Positions 24,641-33,198 of a stretch of 64,000 nucleotides of DNA are shown here, in pieces; within the stretch, counting starts at the first letter, position 1; every line of letters starts with the position of its first letter. This DNA comes from Methanoregula boonei 6A8. GTDB lineage: Archaea > Halobacteriota > Methanomicrobia > Methanomicrobiales > Methanospirillaceae. The notes below the pieces were generated by a model. The model saw only the letters and a program-made list of their open reading frames with translations. It searched no databases and was not told the DNA's origin. The stretch lies in contig NC_009712.1 in NCBI RefSeq assembly GCF_000017625.1, forward strand, positions 2,356,001 through 2,420,000, read 5' to 3'. The translations under genes and the position numbers were made by a program.

Positions 24641-25078
24641 ATGTCGAGTGTTGAAGAGAACATGCGTCTGATGCAGACGCTGGATGATGCCTGGAACGCC
24701 CAGGATTGGGCAACATTTGAGAAACGCCATGCAAAGGATGTTGATGTCTTTTGGCCGGCACAGGCAGATCCGACCCATGGCCGCCACTCCCACAAGGATG
24801 AAGCGATTGCCTTCTTTAAGATCTTCCCGGACAACAAGGTCGGGAACCGGCCGTATAAGATATTCTTCGGCCAGGGGGACTATACGTGCTCTGTCGCCGA
24901 GTTCACCGGCACTTTCAAGGGCCCGATGACCACACCTGATGGGAAAGTGATCCCGCCAACAGGCAAATCCTTCAAAGTCGAATTCTGCACGGTTGCCCAC
25001 TGGAAGAACGGGGAGATCGTAGAGGAGAAACTCTTCTATGACAAGATCGCCTTAATGCAGCAGATCGGGCTGATGTAA
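24641..25078 (+). CDS. SnoaL-like/ester-cyclase domain protein
   Basis: A 145-residue protein of the SnoaL-like NTF2 fold: an N-terminal helix pair (LMQTLDDAWNAQDWATFEKRH), WPAQADPTHGRHSHKDEA, and a beta sheet with SVAEFTGTFKGPM and VEFCTVAHWKNGEIVEE. The fold makes small-molecule-binding or isomerase proteins, but the ligand is unknown. A good AAAGGAG ribosome-binding site precedes it. It opens a three-gene run with the CDGSH and Rieske genes. Confidence 0.85.
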   Translation: MSSVEENMRLMQTLDDAWNAQDWATFEKRHAKDVDVFWPAQADPTHGRHSHKDEAIAFFKIFPDNKVGNRPYKIFFGQGDYTCSVAEFTGTFKGPMTTPDGKVIPPTGKSFKVEFCTVAHWKNGEIVEEKLFYDKIALMQQIGLM

Positions 25079-25138
25079 GACAGGCCACAAGGTCCTGCCC
25101 ACTGTACGAGAAGACACCTGTTTTTTTTTGACCAGATC

Positions 25139-25837
25139 ATGACCGACAAGAAAAAACCTGCACCGGAACAGAAAGACGAGATGAAGATCACCGTTACAAA
25201 GAACGGTCCCTATATTGTTACCGGGGGCGTCCCGCTTATCCGGATGGAGATCTGCAATGATGATGAGGGCTATTGCCGTACATGGCGGGAAGTGGAACGC
25301 TTTTCCGTTCAGGAAACCTATGCCCTCTGCCGGTGCGGCCATTCGCAGCACAAACCGTTCTGTGACGGGACGCACGCGAAGATCGGTTTTATCGGTACCG
25401 AGACCGCGGGAAGCGAGCCATATCTCCGGCAACCGCGGATCATAACGGGGCCCGAGCTTGAGCTGCTCGACTACGAGAACCTCTGTGTCCATGCCCGGTT
25501 CTGCATGCGGGCCGGGGGAGTCTGGAACCTCACCGAAAACTCGGACAACCCGGCTGCAAAGGCAACTGCCATTGAGGAGGCCTGCAACTGTCCCTCGGGA
25601 CGGCTCGTGATCCGCGATGCGGAAACAGGAAAAGCCATTGAGCCCGAACTGGAAAGATCGATCGTGCTCATCGAGTACCCGCCCCGGGAAGAACACGGCC
25701 CGCTCTGGGTACGGGGCGGCATACCCGTGGTATCGGCCGAGGGGAAGCCGTACAGGATCCGTAACCGGCTTACCCTTTGCCGGTGCGGGAGATCCAAAAA
25801 CAAGCCGTTCTGCGACGGGAGCCATATCCAGCATTGA
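25139..25837 (+). CDS. Double CDGSH iron-sulfur protein with central ferredoxin-like segment
   Basis: The 232-residue protein has two CDGSH motifs, CRCGHSQHKPFCDGTH (residues 64-79) and CRCGRSKNKPFCDGSH (214-229). Each should bind a [2Fe-2S] cluster by three Cys and one His. Between them a segment with C...CMRAG...CNCPSG resembles the single-cluster Fer4_19 ferredoxin-like domain. The pattern is known in some bacteria and archaea, where it may act in electron transfer or iron-sulfur trafficking. The gene lies between SnoaL and Rieske genes, all in the same direction. Confidence 0.9.
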   Translation: MTDKKKPAPEQKDEMKITVTKNGPYIVTGGVPLIRMEICNDDEGYCRTWREVERFSVQETYALCRCGHSQHKPFCDGTHAKIGFIGTETAGSEPYLRQPRIITGPELELLDYENLCVHARFCMRAGGVWNLTENSDNPAAKATAIEEACNCPSGRLVIRDAETGKAIEPELERSIVLIEYPPREEHGPLWVRGGIPVVSAEGKPYRIRNRLTLCRCGRSKNKPFCDGSHIQH

Positions 25838-25866
25838 GGAGAGAATTGTTAAACGGAGTGAAAAAC

Positions 25867-26292
25867 ATGGGATTTGTCAAAGTTGCAAAAGCAGATGAGA
25901 TTGTGCCCGGTGCCATGAAACACGTGGAGATCGGGGAGACAGAGATCTGCATCGTAAATGTTGAGGGTGTGTTTTATGCAATCGGGGACCGGTGCGGCCA
26001 TGAGAATGCCCGGATGTCCCGCGGCTCCCTGATGGGAACGATCGTCACCTGCCCCATGCATGCCTCGCAGTTTGACGTAACCACCGGGAAACTGATGTCC
26101 GGGCCGGTCCTGGAACTCGACGGGATCGCAGAGAAGTTTTCCGGCTGCCCCGAGAACGTGAGAAAATCGGTGGGAGAGATGTTTGCCGGTATCGTAGAAG
26201 AACAGCGCCTGATCAAGACCTACGATCTTCCCGTCTACAACGTCAAACACGAGGGCAGCAATATCCTCGTCGACATCAGCGCCGGCAGGTAA
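25867..26292 (+). CDS. Rieske [2Fe-2S] protein
   Basis: A soluble Rieske protein of 141 residues with the ligands C43-x-H45 (DRCGHENA) and C62-x2-H65 (TCPMHASQFD). The extra C-terminal region (about 95-141) has an unusual Cys (FSGCPENV) and no membrane helix, so it is probably a cytoplasmic electron carrier. The ATG at 25867 was chosen because the upstream part of the frame overlaps the CDGSH gene and does not look like a Rieske protein. It completes the iron-sulfur trio facing TrmB. Confidence 0.9.
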   Translation: MGFVKVAKADEIVPGAMKHVEIGETEICIVNVEGVFYAIGDRCGHENARMSRGSLMGTIVTCPMHASQFDVTTGKLMSGPVLELDGIAEKFSGCPENVRKSVGEMFAGIVEEQRLIKTYDLPVYNVKHEGSNILVDISAGR

Positions 26293-26310
26293 GATCCGGC
26301 ATCCTTTTTC

Positions 26311-26493
26311 CTATTTTGCGGTGAGAATCTTAACTTCGCTCTCCAGCGTCTCCTTAAGCCGCTGCACTGCCTCGTCAAGGCTGTTTGTGGTCGTAACCGT
26401 GAACTGGTTATCCGTCTTCACATCGTGGTACGTCACGATGTAATCGATCTGGCCGTCCTTTGCTTTCTTGGGTTCGATGATCAGTTTTACCAT
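26311..26493 (-). CDS. Small conserved archaeal protein
   Basis: A 60-residue beta-rich protein, MVKLIIEPKKAKDGQIDY to VKILTAK, in its own minus-strand frame between the Rieske gene and the PEGA gene. It is compact enough to be a real small domain, with no cysteines and a helix toward the end. I do not recognise it. Confidence 0.6.
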   Translation of the reverse strand: MVKLIIEPKKAKDGQIDYIVTYHDVKTDNQFTVTTTNSLDEAVQRLKETLESEVKILTAK

Positions 26494-26663
26494 GGGATCG
26501 CCCGGGTCCTTCCGGGGAGATCACACCCTGTTCCCCGGATCTGATCACAACTTTTGCCCGGGAAATAATAAAACACTCCGGAGCCGGCAAAACCCGCCGG
26601 GCCGGGGCGAAACTATCAACACGGAGACCGGCCAACCATGATCCCGGAAAGGAGATCTCTGTT

Positions 26664-27803
26664 ATGGCAAATCTCTCCCCCTCCCCGGTTGCGTGTGCCG
26701 CGTTACTCTGTGCCGCCCTGTTCCTTGTGATGCCGGGGTCTGCGATCACTGCTGCGGTGTACGGGGGTACCGCAGGATTAAACACGAGCCTCCACCAGGA
26801 CGAATTTGTTGTGGCCTGCTCGCTTCCCGGCCTTGCGGGGCCCGAGCTCGACGGAGACCTGTCCTGTTTTACCAACGCGTCCACGGAAGTCATCATCCTT
26901 GGCGGCGACCCGGGATTTTCCAGTAGTTCCGCCTCGGGCATCATCAATGCAACAGCGGCCGGCAGGATCCTTCTTTTGAGCGGGGACGATCTGGACCGGT
27001 TTTCTGATATCCTCCCGGTGCAGTCTTCAGGTACCTCCCCGGGCAGTCCGGCACTCATCGTAAGTGACCCGAATGCCACGCTCTCTGCGGACCTTTTTGC
27101 CGGCCTGCCCGGCCAGTACCCCAACACCACGCCGGTCTCCACGCGGGAGTCATTTGTGGCGCGTTCCGGTGCTACCACCCTGCTCTCGTTTGAGAACGGA
27201 GATCCGGCACTTGCCTTTGCCCCGTACGGAAACGGGTATGTTGTTGCATGGCTGCCCCCTGCAGATACGGCGTACCTCAACAGTACGGAGGCCGACCGGG
27301 TAAACGAGCGCCTGGTCACCCGGCTGCTGGCGCTGCGGACCGGGATTCCCGCGGTTACGATAACAACTGCCGGCACAAATGCCACGACCTCTGCCACTCC
27401 GGTGGCAAATGTCACCACCACTCCTCCGGCCCAGGGGTATGTCTTTGTCTCTTCAACGCCCGGCGGGGCCAATGTGTACATCGACAATGTGTATGAGGGG
27501 ATCACCCCGGTAAACCTGAGCACGATCGCTCCCGGGACCCATGCACTCCGGCTCACGATGAGCAGCTATGCGGATTACGGGACAACAATCACAGTGGCCG
27601 GGGGAAGCACGGTCGCAGTCTCCGGATCGCTTGCAGATCAGAACCTGACCGCAGCTACACCGGCAGCTACAGTAACACCGGTCCCGACCGATACTGCATC
27701 GTTCTGGACGAGCACCTCTGTTCTTGCTGCGCTGATCGGAAGCATTGCCGCAATCATCGGGGCGGTTGCAACGGTGCACTCCCTCTATCGCAAGCATCCG
27801 TAG
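26664..27803 (+). CDS. Surface protein with signal peptide, PEGA domain and C-terminal membrane anchor
   Basis: The 379-residue protein begins with a signal peptide (to about residue 30). A ~240-residue extracellular domain of unknown family follows, then a Thr-rich linker. One PEGA domain comes next, STPGGANVYIDNVYEGITPV (about 260-280) with PGTHALRLTMSSYADY. A Thr/Ala/Pro-rich stalk then leads to a C-terminal transmembrane helix ending in a short basic tail (YRKHP). PEGA domains are found in archaeal S-layer-associated proteins. AAAGGAG precedes the start. Confidence 0.82.
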   Translation: MANLSPSPVACAALLCAALFLVMPGSAITAAVYGGTAGLNTSLHQDEFVVACSLPGLAGPELDGDLSCFTNASTEVIILGGDPGFSSSSASGIINATAAGRILLLSGDDLDRFSDILPVQSSGTSPGSPALIVSDPNATLSADLFAGLPGQYPNTTPVSTRESFVARSGATTLLSFENGDPALAFAPYGNGYVVAWLPPADTAYLNSTEADRVNERLVTRLLALRTGIPAVTITTAGTNATTSATPVANVTTTPPAQGYVFVSSTPGGANVYIDNVYEGITPVNLSTIAPGTHALRLTMSSYADYGTTITVAGGSTVAVSGSLADQNLTAATPAATVTPVPTDTASFWTSTSVLAALIGSIAAIIGAVATVHSLYRKHP

Positions 27804-27844
27804 AATTGACCGGGGCTTCCTTCTTTTTCCTGCCGATCAGTAAC

Positions 27845-27853
27845 AACTATAAG
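27845..27853 (+). promoter_or_regulatory. TATA-like box of tRNA-Ala (TGC)
   Basis: AACTATAAG lies about 37 bases upstream of the tRNA, matching the position and sequence seen for the other tRNA-Ala gene. Confidence 0.5.
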
Positions 27854-27885
27854 CATGCCGCAGAAAAAGTATATGCCGCATACGA

Positions 27886-27957
27886 GGGCTCGTAGATCAG
27901 GGGTAGATCGTCACGTTTGCAACGTGAAGGCCACGGGTTCGAATCCCGTCGAGTCCA
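27886..27957 (+). tRNA. tRNA-Ala (TGC)
   Basis: Acceptor GGGCTCG/CGAGTCC has the alanine-specific G3-U70 pair. The anticodon stem is TCACG/CGTGA around loop TTTGCAA, giving TGC. T-arm GGTTCGAATC is normal. The discriminator is A and CCA is not encoded. It is a near twin of the tRNA at 23574, differing mainly in the anticodon stem-loop. Confidence 0.96.
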
Positions 27958-27986
27958 TCATTTTTCCTGAAAATTTAAAAAAAAAA

Positions 27987-28433
27987 TTAATCGATCCAGT
28001 CGAGGAGCTGGGTTTTACTCGCCTCGCTTTTCTGGATCAGCTTCCGTTTGACCTTCTGCACGGCCGCGTCCGCGGGGGAGGGTGGAAGCGGGGCTGGTGC
28101 TGCGGCGGCTCTTTCGAATTTTCCGTAATCGAGAAGCCCGTCATCGGTCTCGATCTCGTGGAGGGCAGCCGGTGCTTCAGCCTCGTGCACCGGTTCCGAT
28201 GCAGCCGGCGGGACGTACTCCCGGGCAAGAGACGCCGGCGGCTCCTCCACCGGTGCCGGATCAGGGGTGATGAGCGGCGGGGCAATGGATTTTGCCGGAA
28301 TCGGGTCGTGGGACGGCAGCTGCACGGTCACCCGGATCCCCTCTGCCCGCTGGATCAGAAAATCGACAAAGTCCTCCACCTCCCGGCGCTGTTCGGCCGT
28401 GAGGTGGTCCAGCTTGCTTTCCAGCGTATCCAT
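27987..28433 (-). CDS. Conserved protein with DUF2281-like N-terminus
   Basis: The first ~45 residues, MDTLESKLDHLTAEQRREVEDFV..., have the short helical DUF2281-like pattern sometimes found in antitoxins. The rest is Pro/Glu/Ala-rich and probably disordered, ending with a small conserved patch near SEASKTQLLDWID. The start ATG at 28433 was preferred over the earlier MHV. Function unknown. Confidence 0.65.
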   Translation of the reverse strand: MDTLESKLDHLTAEQRREVEDFVDFLIQRAEGIRVTVQLPSHDPIPAKSIAPPLITPDPAPVEEPPASLAREYVPPAASEPVHEAEAPAALHEIETDDGLLDYGKFERAAAAPAPLPPSPADAAVQKVKRKLIQKSEASKTQLLDWID

Positions 28434-28504
28434 AACGTGCAACCGGCTCCTTTATCCACTATTTTTTATTGTTTGTATTTAAGCAAACTGCGCCGGCGAG
28501 GAGG

Positions 28505-29365
28505 TTACCAGCGGTGCTGGTACCCGCGTTTCTCCATGGGCCTGCCATCCACGAGCACGGACCTTTTCTCTGTGACCGTTCCGATCACCGTGCAGGGGAC
28601 TCCTGCAACCGGGTACCGGTCCGGGGCAATCGTGAAGATCAACTCGTAATCACCGCCGCCGTACAGAGCGAGCTCGCGTGCCTGCGGTTCCGGGACCTCG
28701 TCCGGCCGGGGAACGAACGCCGAATCTATGGCAAAACCGCACGTGTTCACGCTCATGAGATCGTAAAGCGAGAGGGCGATCCCATCGCTGTCGTCCATCA
28801 TCGCCGAAACCCCGGCACGGGCAAGTGCCTGTCCTTCGGCAACCCGGGGCTGCGGCTCAAAAAGTGCTTTCTCGAACTGTTTATAGCCGTCGAGCCAGGC
28901 CTGTGCCTGCCCGGGAACCCCTGTGATGCAGACAAGATCCCCGGGCCATGCCCCTTCGCGCCGGGCAAGATCCCGGCGGGAGGTAAGCCCGAGGCCGGTC
29001 GTGACAACCGTGAGTTCCCCGTGACGGTCAATATCGCCGCCGACGATCTGTGCGCCAAAGCGCGTGCAGCAGTCCTTTGCCCCCTGCATCACACCGGCGA
29101 GCTGCTCCCAGCGGTCAAGACCCACCGCGATGAGTAGATACTTCGGCGCCGCGCCCATGCTCGCAATGTCGCTGATGGTGACCGCAGCGCTCATCCAGCC
29201 GATCTGCCAGTCGGTCATGCCGTCCACAAAGTCGGTTGTTTTATGGAGCATATCTGTCGTGGCCACCATCACCTGGTCGCCGCACGGGAGGATTGCGCAG
29301 TCATCCCGGCAGTTTTCCTCGCCCACGATCCTCATCACGGTCTTTAAGAGTTCACGGTCGTCCAT
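28505..29365 (-). CDS. thiL: Thiamine-monophosphate kinase
   Basis: ThiL phosphorylates TMP to TPP, the last step of thiamine biosynthesis. The N-terminal metal-binding DDCAIL and TTDML, the DIASMGAAPKYLL segment and the MMDDSDGIALSL motif are characteristic. Length is 286 residues, slightly short for the family but with all its motifs. Its start overlaps the DUF460 gene's end by 14 bases, making a coupled unit with that gene and Rio2. Confidence 0.93.
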   Translation of the reverse strand: MDDRELLKTVMRIVGEENCRDDCAILPCGDQVMVATTDMLHKTTDFVDGMTDWQIGWMSAAVTISDIASMGAAPKYLLIAVGLDRWEQLAGVMQGAKDCCTRFGAQIVGGDIDRHGELTVVTTGLGLTSRRDLARREGAWPGDLVCITGVPGQAQAWLDGYKQFEKALFEPQPRVAEGQALARAGVSAMMDDSDGIALSLYDLMSVNTCGFAIDSAFVPRPDEVPEPQARELALYGGGDYELIFTIAPDRYPVAGVPCTVIGTVTEKRSVLVDGRPMEKRGYQHRW

Positions 29366-31343
29366 CGTTCCGGCCCCCGCCTTTTTTTACTTCCTTACCC
29401 CGTTCGCTCTTGTACTCCTTGAACATGTGCTCGATCCGTGAGGACTCCTTCTCGCGGACAAACTGCGCCTGTTCTTCCTGCCAGCGGGAAATGGCCGGCC
29501 CGATCCGGTCTTTGGGAGCAAGGCCCTGCCTGCCCTTTACCTGAACCGCGGTCTCTGAAGAGGTGAGGAGCGGGATGCCCGCTTCACGAAACGCGGCACC
29601 CATCTGCACGTCCCCTTCCCCGCCTCCCGGGGTGATCAGGGCCCGGACTTTTGCTTCGGCAAGGTCACGGACCACACTCTTTCCCCACCCTCCCGTGCGC
29701 TGCACGTACACGATATCGCCTTCGTGCACCCCGGTATCTCCGGTAAGCCGACGCAGGCCCTCGCGGGTGAGTGCATCGAGCACTTTTACCGGCTGCGCCT
29801 CACCATCCACCGAGAGCTCGGCATAGGTCCGGATCCGCTCCACCCTTTTTGCAAGCGTCCGCCCGTGCCGCTCCTCCCGGCGCAGCCTTTTTTTGAGGCT
29901 TGCGATGATCGCGTCCCTTTTTGCCACTTCGGCATCTTTGGCGAGTTGCACGGTCCGGTCATCGTGCACGGTCCGGAGCCGTCCCTGGAGCCGGTGGATC
30001 TCGTACTCCTTTGCCTTGACCTCTTCCTGGAGCTCATCAACGTACGTGCGCAGGCGCTTGACCATCCCGTCCAGCACCCGGACCCGATCATCGTGCCGGC
30101 CCCCCTCGCCGGCCGGGGCTGTGGGGGCTTCCTCTGCTGGCGCTGCTGACGGGGCCACCGCATGCATCTCCACCAGTACCTGGTCGAGCGCCTGGCCCCG
30201 GATTACCCGGGCCCGGACCTCATCGAGATCGTGGCCGGGAGGTACTCTCTTGATGAGGTTCCGGAACTTGTGCTGGTACTGCACGCTTGCATCAAGAGCA
30301 GCGGAGAGGGCATCGCGCTCGTGGACATTTGAGTACGGGTAACCGGCCGTGAGTGCCAGTTTTGTCTCAACCGGCGTATCCTGGTTTGGCGTGTACGCCA
30401 CTGCCGAGAACGCCCTCCGTATCTTCTCTACCGTGTGCGGCATCTCCTGCACATCAGAAGCGATCACCAGCGGTTTTCCCGCGCGGTACAGGGCCTCGAT
30501 CACACCGGACATGTTCATCTGCCGGGAACTCTCCAGGTGCAGGAGATTGCCATCCAGATCCAGTGCCGCAATGGCCGTGGTGGTGCCGGGATCGATACCC
30601 ACGATCATGTACCGTGGCTTTCCCGAAAGCGGCCGGAACCGGATCCGTTCGAGCTTTTTCCCGCTGATCCTTACCTGGACGTCTGCCCCGCGGTACGTGG
30701 AGATAGGGACCTGGCCCCGGGCGGCAAAGACCCGGAAGAGCACCCGGCTGCACCCGCCAAAGGCTTTGGTCTCCTTCTTCTCGTACCGGAGCCCTGTTGC
30801 GGCAAGCTGCATCTCGATCTCGCGCCCCTTGAGCTGGACAGCGCCATGGATCTTTCTCACGTACCGGTTCTGGCTCCACCCGCCCCGGCCGGGCGAGCGG
30901 TGCCGGCTTACTACGACTTCACTTTCGTTCTCGAACGCGATGACCTCTGCCCCGGCCCCAAGGGCTGCCACCCGGGCCGAAGTGCGGGCCTCGGCAAAGG
31001 GGTCGAACCGGTCAAAGCTGATGTTGAACCGGGCCGCAACCTTCCCGAGCGTCTCCTTCTTTTCGCCACCGGTCACCTGCACGAGCTTTGTCTGCGGGGG
31101 CAACCCTTGTAAAAAGAAGAAGAGTTCGTGCTGGTCGGTCGCGATCTCCTGGATGCTGTCAACGGCAAGGATGTCGGGCCGCTCTTCAGAGAGGAGCCGG
31201 AAGAGCCGGAACATTGAGACCGTACCTTCGCTTACAATCTCGCTTTCTTCCAGCCTGACGAGCGCGTACATCGGCCGGCGGGACCGCGAACGCACCGAGC
31301 CTTTGACAATATCGATCCCAAATACACTCAGGCGGTCACGCAT
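29352..31343 (-). CDS. DUF460 family RNase H-like protein
   Basis: The 663-residue protein has an N-terminal segment (about 1-230), then an RNase H-like fold core near FIVGIDPGTTTAIAALD (visible as IVGIDPGTTTAI). A long linker with coiled-coil-like charged helices follows (about 430-560). The C-terminus carries a compact domain ending in GGAFREAGIPLLTSSETAV. DUF460 proteins are archaea-specific with predicted nuclease activity. It lies between Rio2 and ThiL genes and overlaps both (16 and 14 bases), suggesting a role close to ribosome or RNA metabolism; that is inferred. Confidence 0.88.
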   Translation of the reverse strand: MRDRLSVFGIDIVKGSVRSRSRRPMYALVRLEESEIVSEGTVSMFRLFRLLSEERPDILAVDSIQEIATDQHELFFFLQGLPPQTKLVQVTGGEKKETLGKVAARFNISFDRFDPFAEARTSARVAALGAGAEVIAFENESEVVVSRHRSPGRGGWSQNRYVRKIHGAVQLKGREIEMQLAATGLRYEKKETKAFGGCSRVLFRVFAARGQVPISTYRGADVQVRISGKKLERIRFRPLSGKPRYMIVGIDPGTTTAIAALDLDGNLLHLESSRQMNMSGVIEALYRAGKPLVIASDVQEMPHTVEKIRRAFSAVAYTPNQDTPVETKLALTAGYPYSNVHERDALSAALDASVQYQHKFRNLIKRVPPGHDLDEVRARVIRGQALDQVLVEMHAVAPSAAPAEEAPTAPAGEGGRHDDRVRVLDGMVKRLRTYVDELQEEVKAKEYEIHRLQGRLRTVHDDRTVQLAKDAEVAKRDAIIASLKKRLRREERHGRTLAKRVERIRTYAELSVDGEAQPVKVLDALTREGLRRLTGDTGVHEGDIVYVQRTGGWGKSVVRDLAEAKVRALITPGGGEGDVQMGAAFREAGIPLLTSSETAVQVKGRQGLAPKDRIGPAISRWQEEQAQFVREKESSRIEHMFKEYKSERGKEVKKGGGRNDGRP

Positions 31344-32185
31344 CGCAGGGTTTCCCCGGGGTCATACGCGAGTTTGTACTTCCGCACAAAGAAGGCAAGG
31401 ATATTGGTGATATCCCGTTCAAGGGTTGCGGCGGCATTGGGGTGTGTTGTCTCCATCCACTGCGGCCAGTCGATGATCACGGGACGGTCGTCCTCCATGA
31501 GGATATTGAACTCCGAGAGGTCTGCGTGGATCACCCCAAGCTGGTACGCGGCCCGCACGTTTTTGAGGACAGCATCCAGCGTTGCCGCCGGGTCAGAGAG
31601 TTTGCACCGGGCAAGGCTCGGGCCCTCGATCTTTGCCATCACGACTGCATTCCGGTTCTGGGCCACGGGAAGCGGGACGGAGACCTTCGGGTGGAGGGCA
31701 TTAAGAGCCAGGTACTCGCGTTCGGCCGATAGCCGGGAAGCAAGGAGCCAAGGGCAGCTGCCGGTCTCGGGAAGATACTCCCGGTTGAGCCGGGGCGTGT
31801 TAAACGAGCGCTGGCCCACCCGGTGGAACTTGATTGCCACCGGCCCAAGGCCCAGTGCCTCGTGCACCACCGATTCCTTTCCCTCGCCAATCTTTGCCCC
31901 CAGGGCCGAGATGGCTCCTTTTTTTACCAGGGTCATGAGGGCGAGCGTATCGTATCCGCCAAAAACGAGCGCGTAGCCGTCATAGGGCACGGGGTTAAAC
32001 CGGACCATGCCCCACTGGATCAGCCGCGAGAGCCGGTAGTTGACCTCGGACTCGGAGAGGCCGGTTGCCTGCTCCAGGCTTTCGAGCGGCACCCACTCAT
32101 ACCGCTTCATGGACCGTTCGAGGGCGGTAAGAATCGCCTTCTCGTACTTGTGCAGGCTGCGGATGCGCTCGGGGGCAACGACCAT
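31328..32185 (-). CDS. rio2: RIO-type serine/threonine kinase Rio2
   Basis: Rio2 is an atypical kinase involved in small-subunit ribosome maturation. The N-terminal winged helix is followed by the P-loop-like IGEGKESVVHE. The catalytic loop HADLSEFNIL and the metal-binding VIIDWPQWME come next. With ATG 32185 the protein has 285 residues. A TATA-like ATTTTATAGT (32211-32220, minus) about 27-35 bases upstream of this ATG points to leaderless initiation here and not at 32236. Confidence 0.94.
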   Translation of the reverse strand: MVVAPERIRSLHKYEKAILTALERSMKRYEWVPLESLEQATGLSESEVNYRLSRLIQWGMVRFNPVPYDGYALVFGGYDTLALMTLVKKGAISALGAKIGEGKESVVHEALGLGPVAIKFHRVGQRSFNTPRLNREYLPETGSCPWLLASRLSAEREYLALNALHPKVSVPLPVAQNRNAVVMAKIEGPSLARCKLSDPAATLDAVLKNVRAAYQLGVIHADLSEFNILMEDDRPVIIDWPQWMETTHPNAAATLERDITNILAFFVRKYKLAYDPGETLRCVTA

Positions 32186-32301
32186 AGGTACCAGTGTGGT
32201 TATGTGGCAGACTATAAAATCATGGGCACGGTGCATACCGGCGTCACGAGCACAACTTTAAACATCTTCCATTTGCCAGATAAGAAAAGGATTGGTCACC
32301 C

Positions 32302-33198
32302 ATGCAGTGCAGCGCATGCCGGCGCGAGGCCATTGTTTTCCAGCCCTATTCGGGAAAACATCTCTGCCCGGTGCATTTTACCCGTGACCTGGAGGCAAAA
32401 GCCAAGCGCACCATCCGCACCCACGGCTGGCTGCGCCCGGGAGATACTATCGCGGTAATGCTCGAAGGGGATGCAGCGAGCGCCGGCCTCCTCTTTTTTC
32501 TTTTTGGCCTGATCAGGAACCGGCGGGATATCCGGCTTTGCGCGATAACTGTTGACCCCGGAATATCCGGATCCCCGGTCGCAGAGCGGGCCCGGGCGAT
32601 TGCAGAGGGGCACGGCATTCCCTGGTTTACCGGCTCACTCGCAGAGCGGTACGGAATTACGCTGGACCGCCTCATCCAGGATGAGGGGCAGGATGCGGCG
32701 GCCCGTGCCTGCCGGGTGCTTACAACCGATCTCCTCAGTGAGATCGCGGAAAGTCACGGGGTTACCCGGTGCGCCATTGCCACCTCGGTTGACGAGATCG
32801 CGGAGGGGTTCTTTTCCGACCTCCTTACGGGTACCCCGGAGCAGACTATCTTTTCCCGAAAGTCCGTGGGGAGATCCGGGATCCCGGTTATCCGGCCATT
32901 TATAGAAATTCCGGCAGCGGAACTGGAGCGCTACGGACAGCTGCATGTCCCCGGGAACTTCCTGCCGGCGGCTCCCTGCACCGGCACAAGCGGTTTTGCG
33001 CGCGATGCAAACGAAGCTCTCAACACCTACAACAGCCGGCATCCGGCCGCACGGTTCGCACTTGCAAATCTTGCCGGGACCCTTTCCGGGATTGCATCAG
33101 ATCACCCTTCCACTTGCCCGGCATGCGGTGAACTACAGAGCGCCGGGGGCTGCCCGGCATGTGCCATCCGGGAAAAGTACAGGAGGGGCACTGCATGA
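32302..33198 (+). CDS. TtuA/NcsA-like protein lacking the PP-loop motif
   Basis: The overall plan is that of a tRNA 2-thiolation enzyme: an N-terminal zinc finger (CSAC...LCPVHF), an alpha-hydrolase-fold ATP pyrophosphatase core and a C-terminal zinc finger (CPAC...CPAC). The ATP-binding SGGKDS is replaced near residue 51 by MLEGDAASAG, and the ATGHNLDDEAQ-like motif is replaced by ATSVDEIAEGF. Two of the usual cysteines in the middle are missing too. It may be a non-catalytic paralogue or carry a different activity. Its stop overlaps the start of the next gene (ATGA). Confidence 0.82.
   Translation: MQCSACRREAIVFQPYSGKHLCPVHFTRDLEAKAKRTIRTHGWLRPGDTIAVMLEGDAASAGLLFFLFGLIRNRRDIRLCAITVDPGISGSPVAERARAIAEGHGIPWFTGSLAERYGITLDRLIQDEGQDAAARACRVLTTDLLSEIAESHGVTRCAIATSVDEIAEGFFSDLLTGTPEQTIFSRKSVGRSGIPVIRPFIEIPAAELERYGQLHVPGNFLPAAPCTGTSGFARDANEALNTYNSRHPAARFALANLAGTLSGIASDHPSTCPACGELQSAGGCPACAIREKYRRGTA

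Noticed and set aside
23574-27957. Segment between the two tRNA-Ala genes as an excisable element
   Set aside because: The tRNA genes have different anticodons and the genes between look like normal core and regulatory genes.
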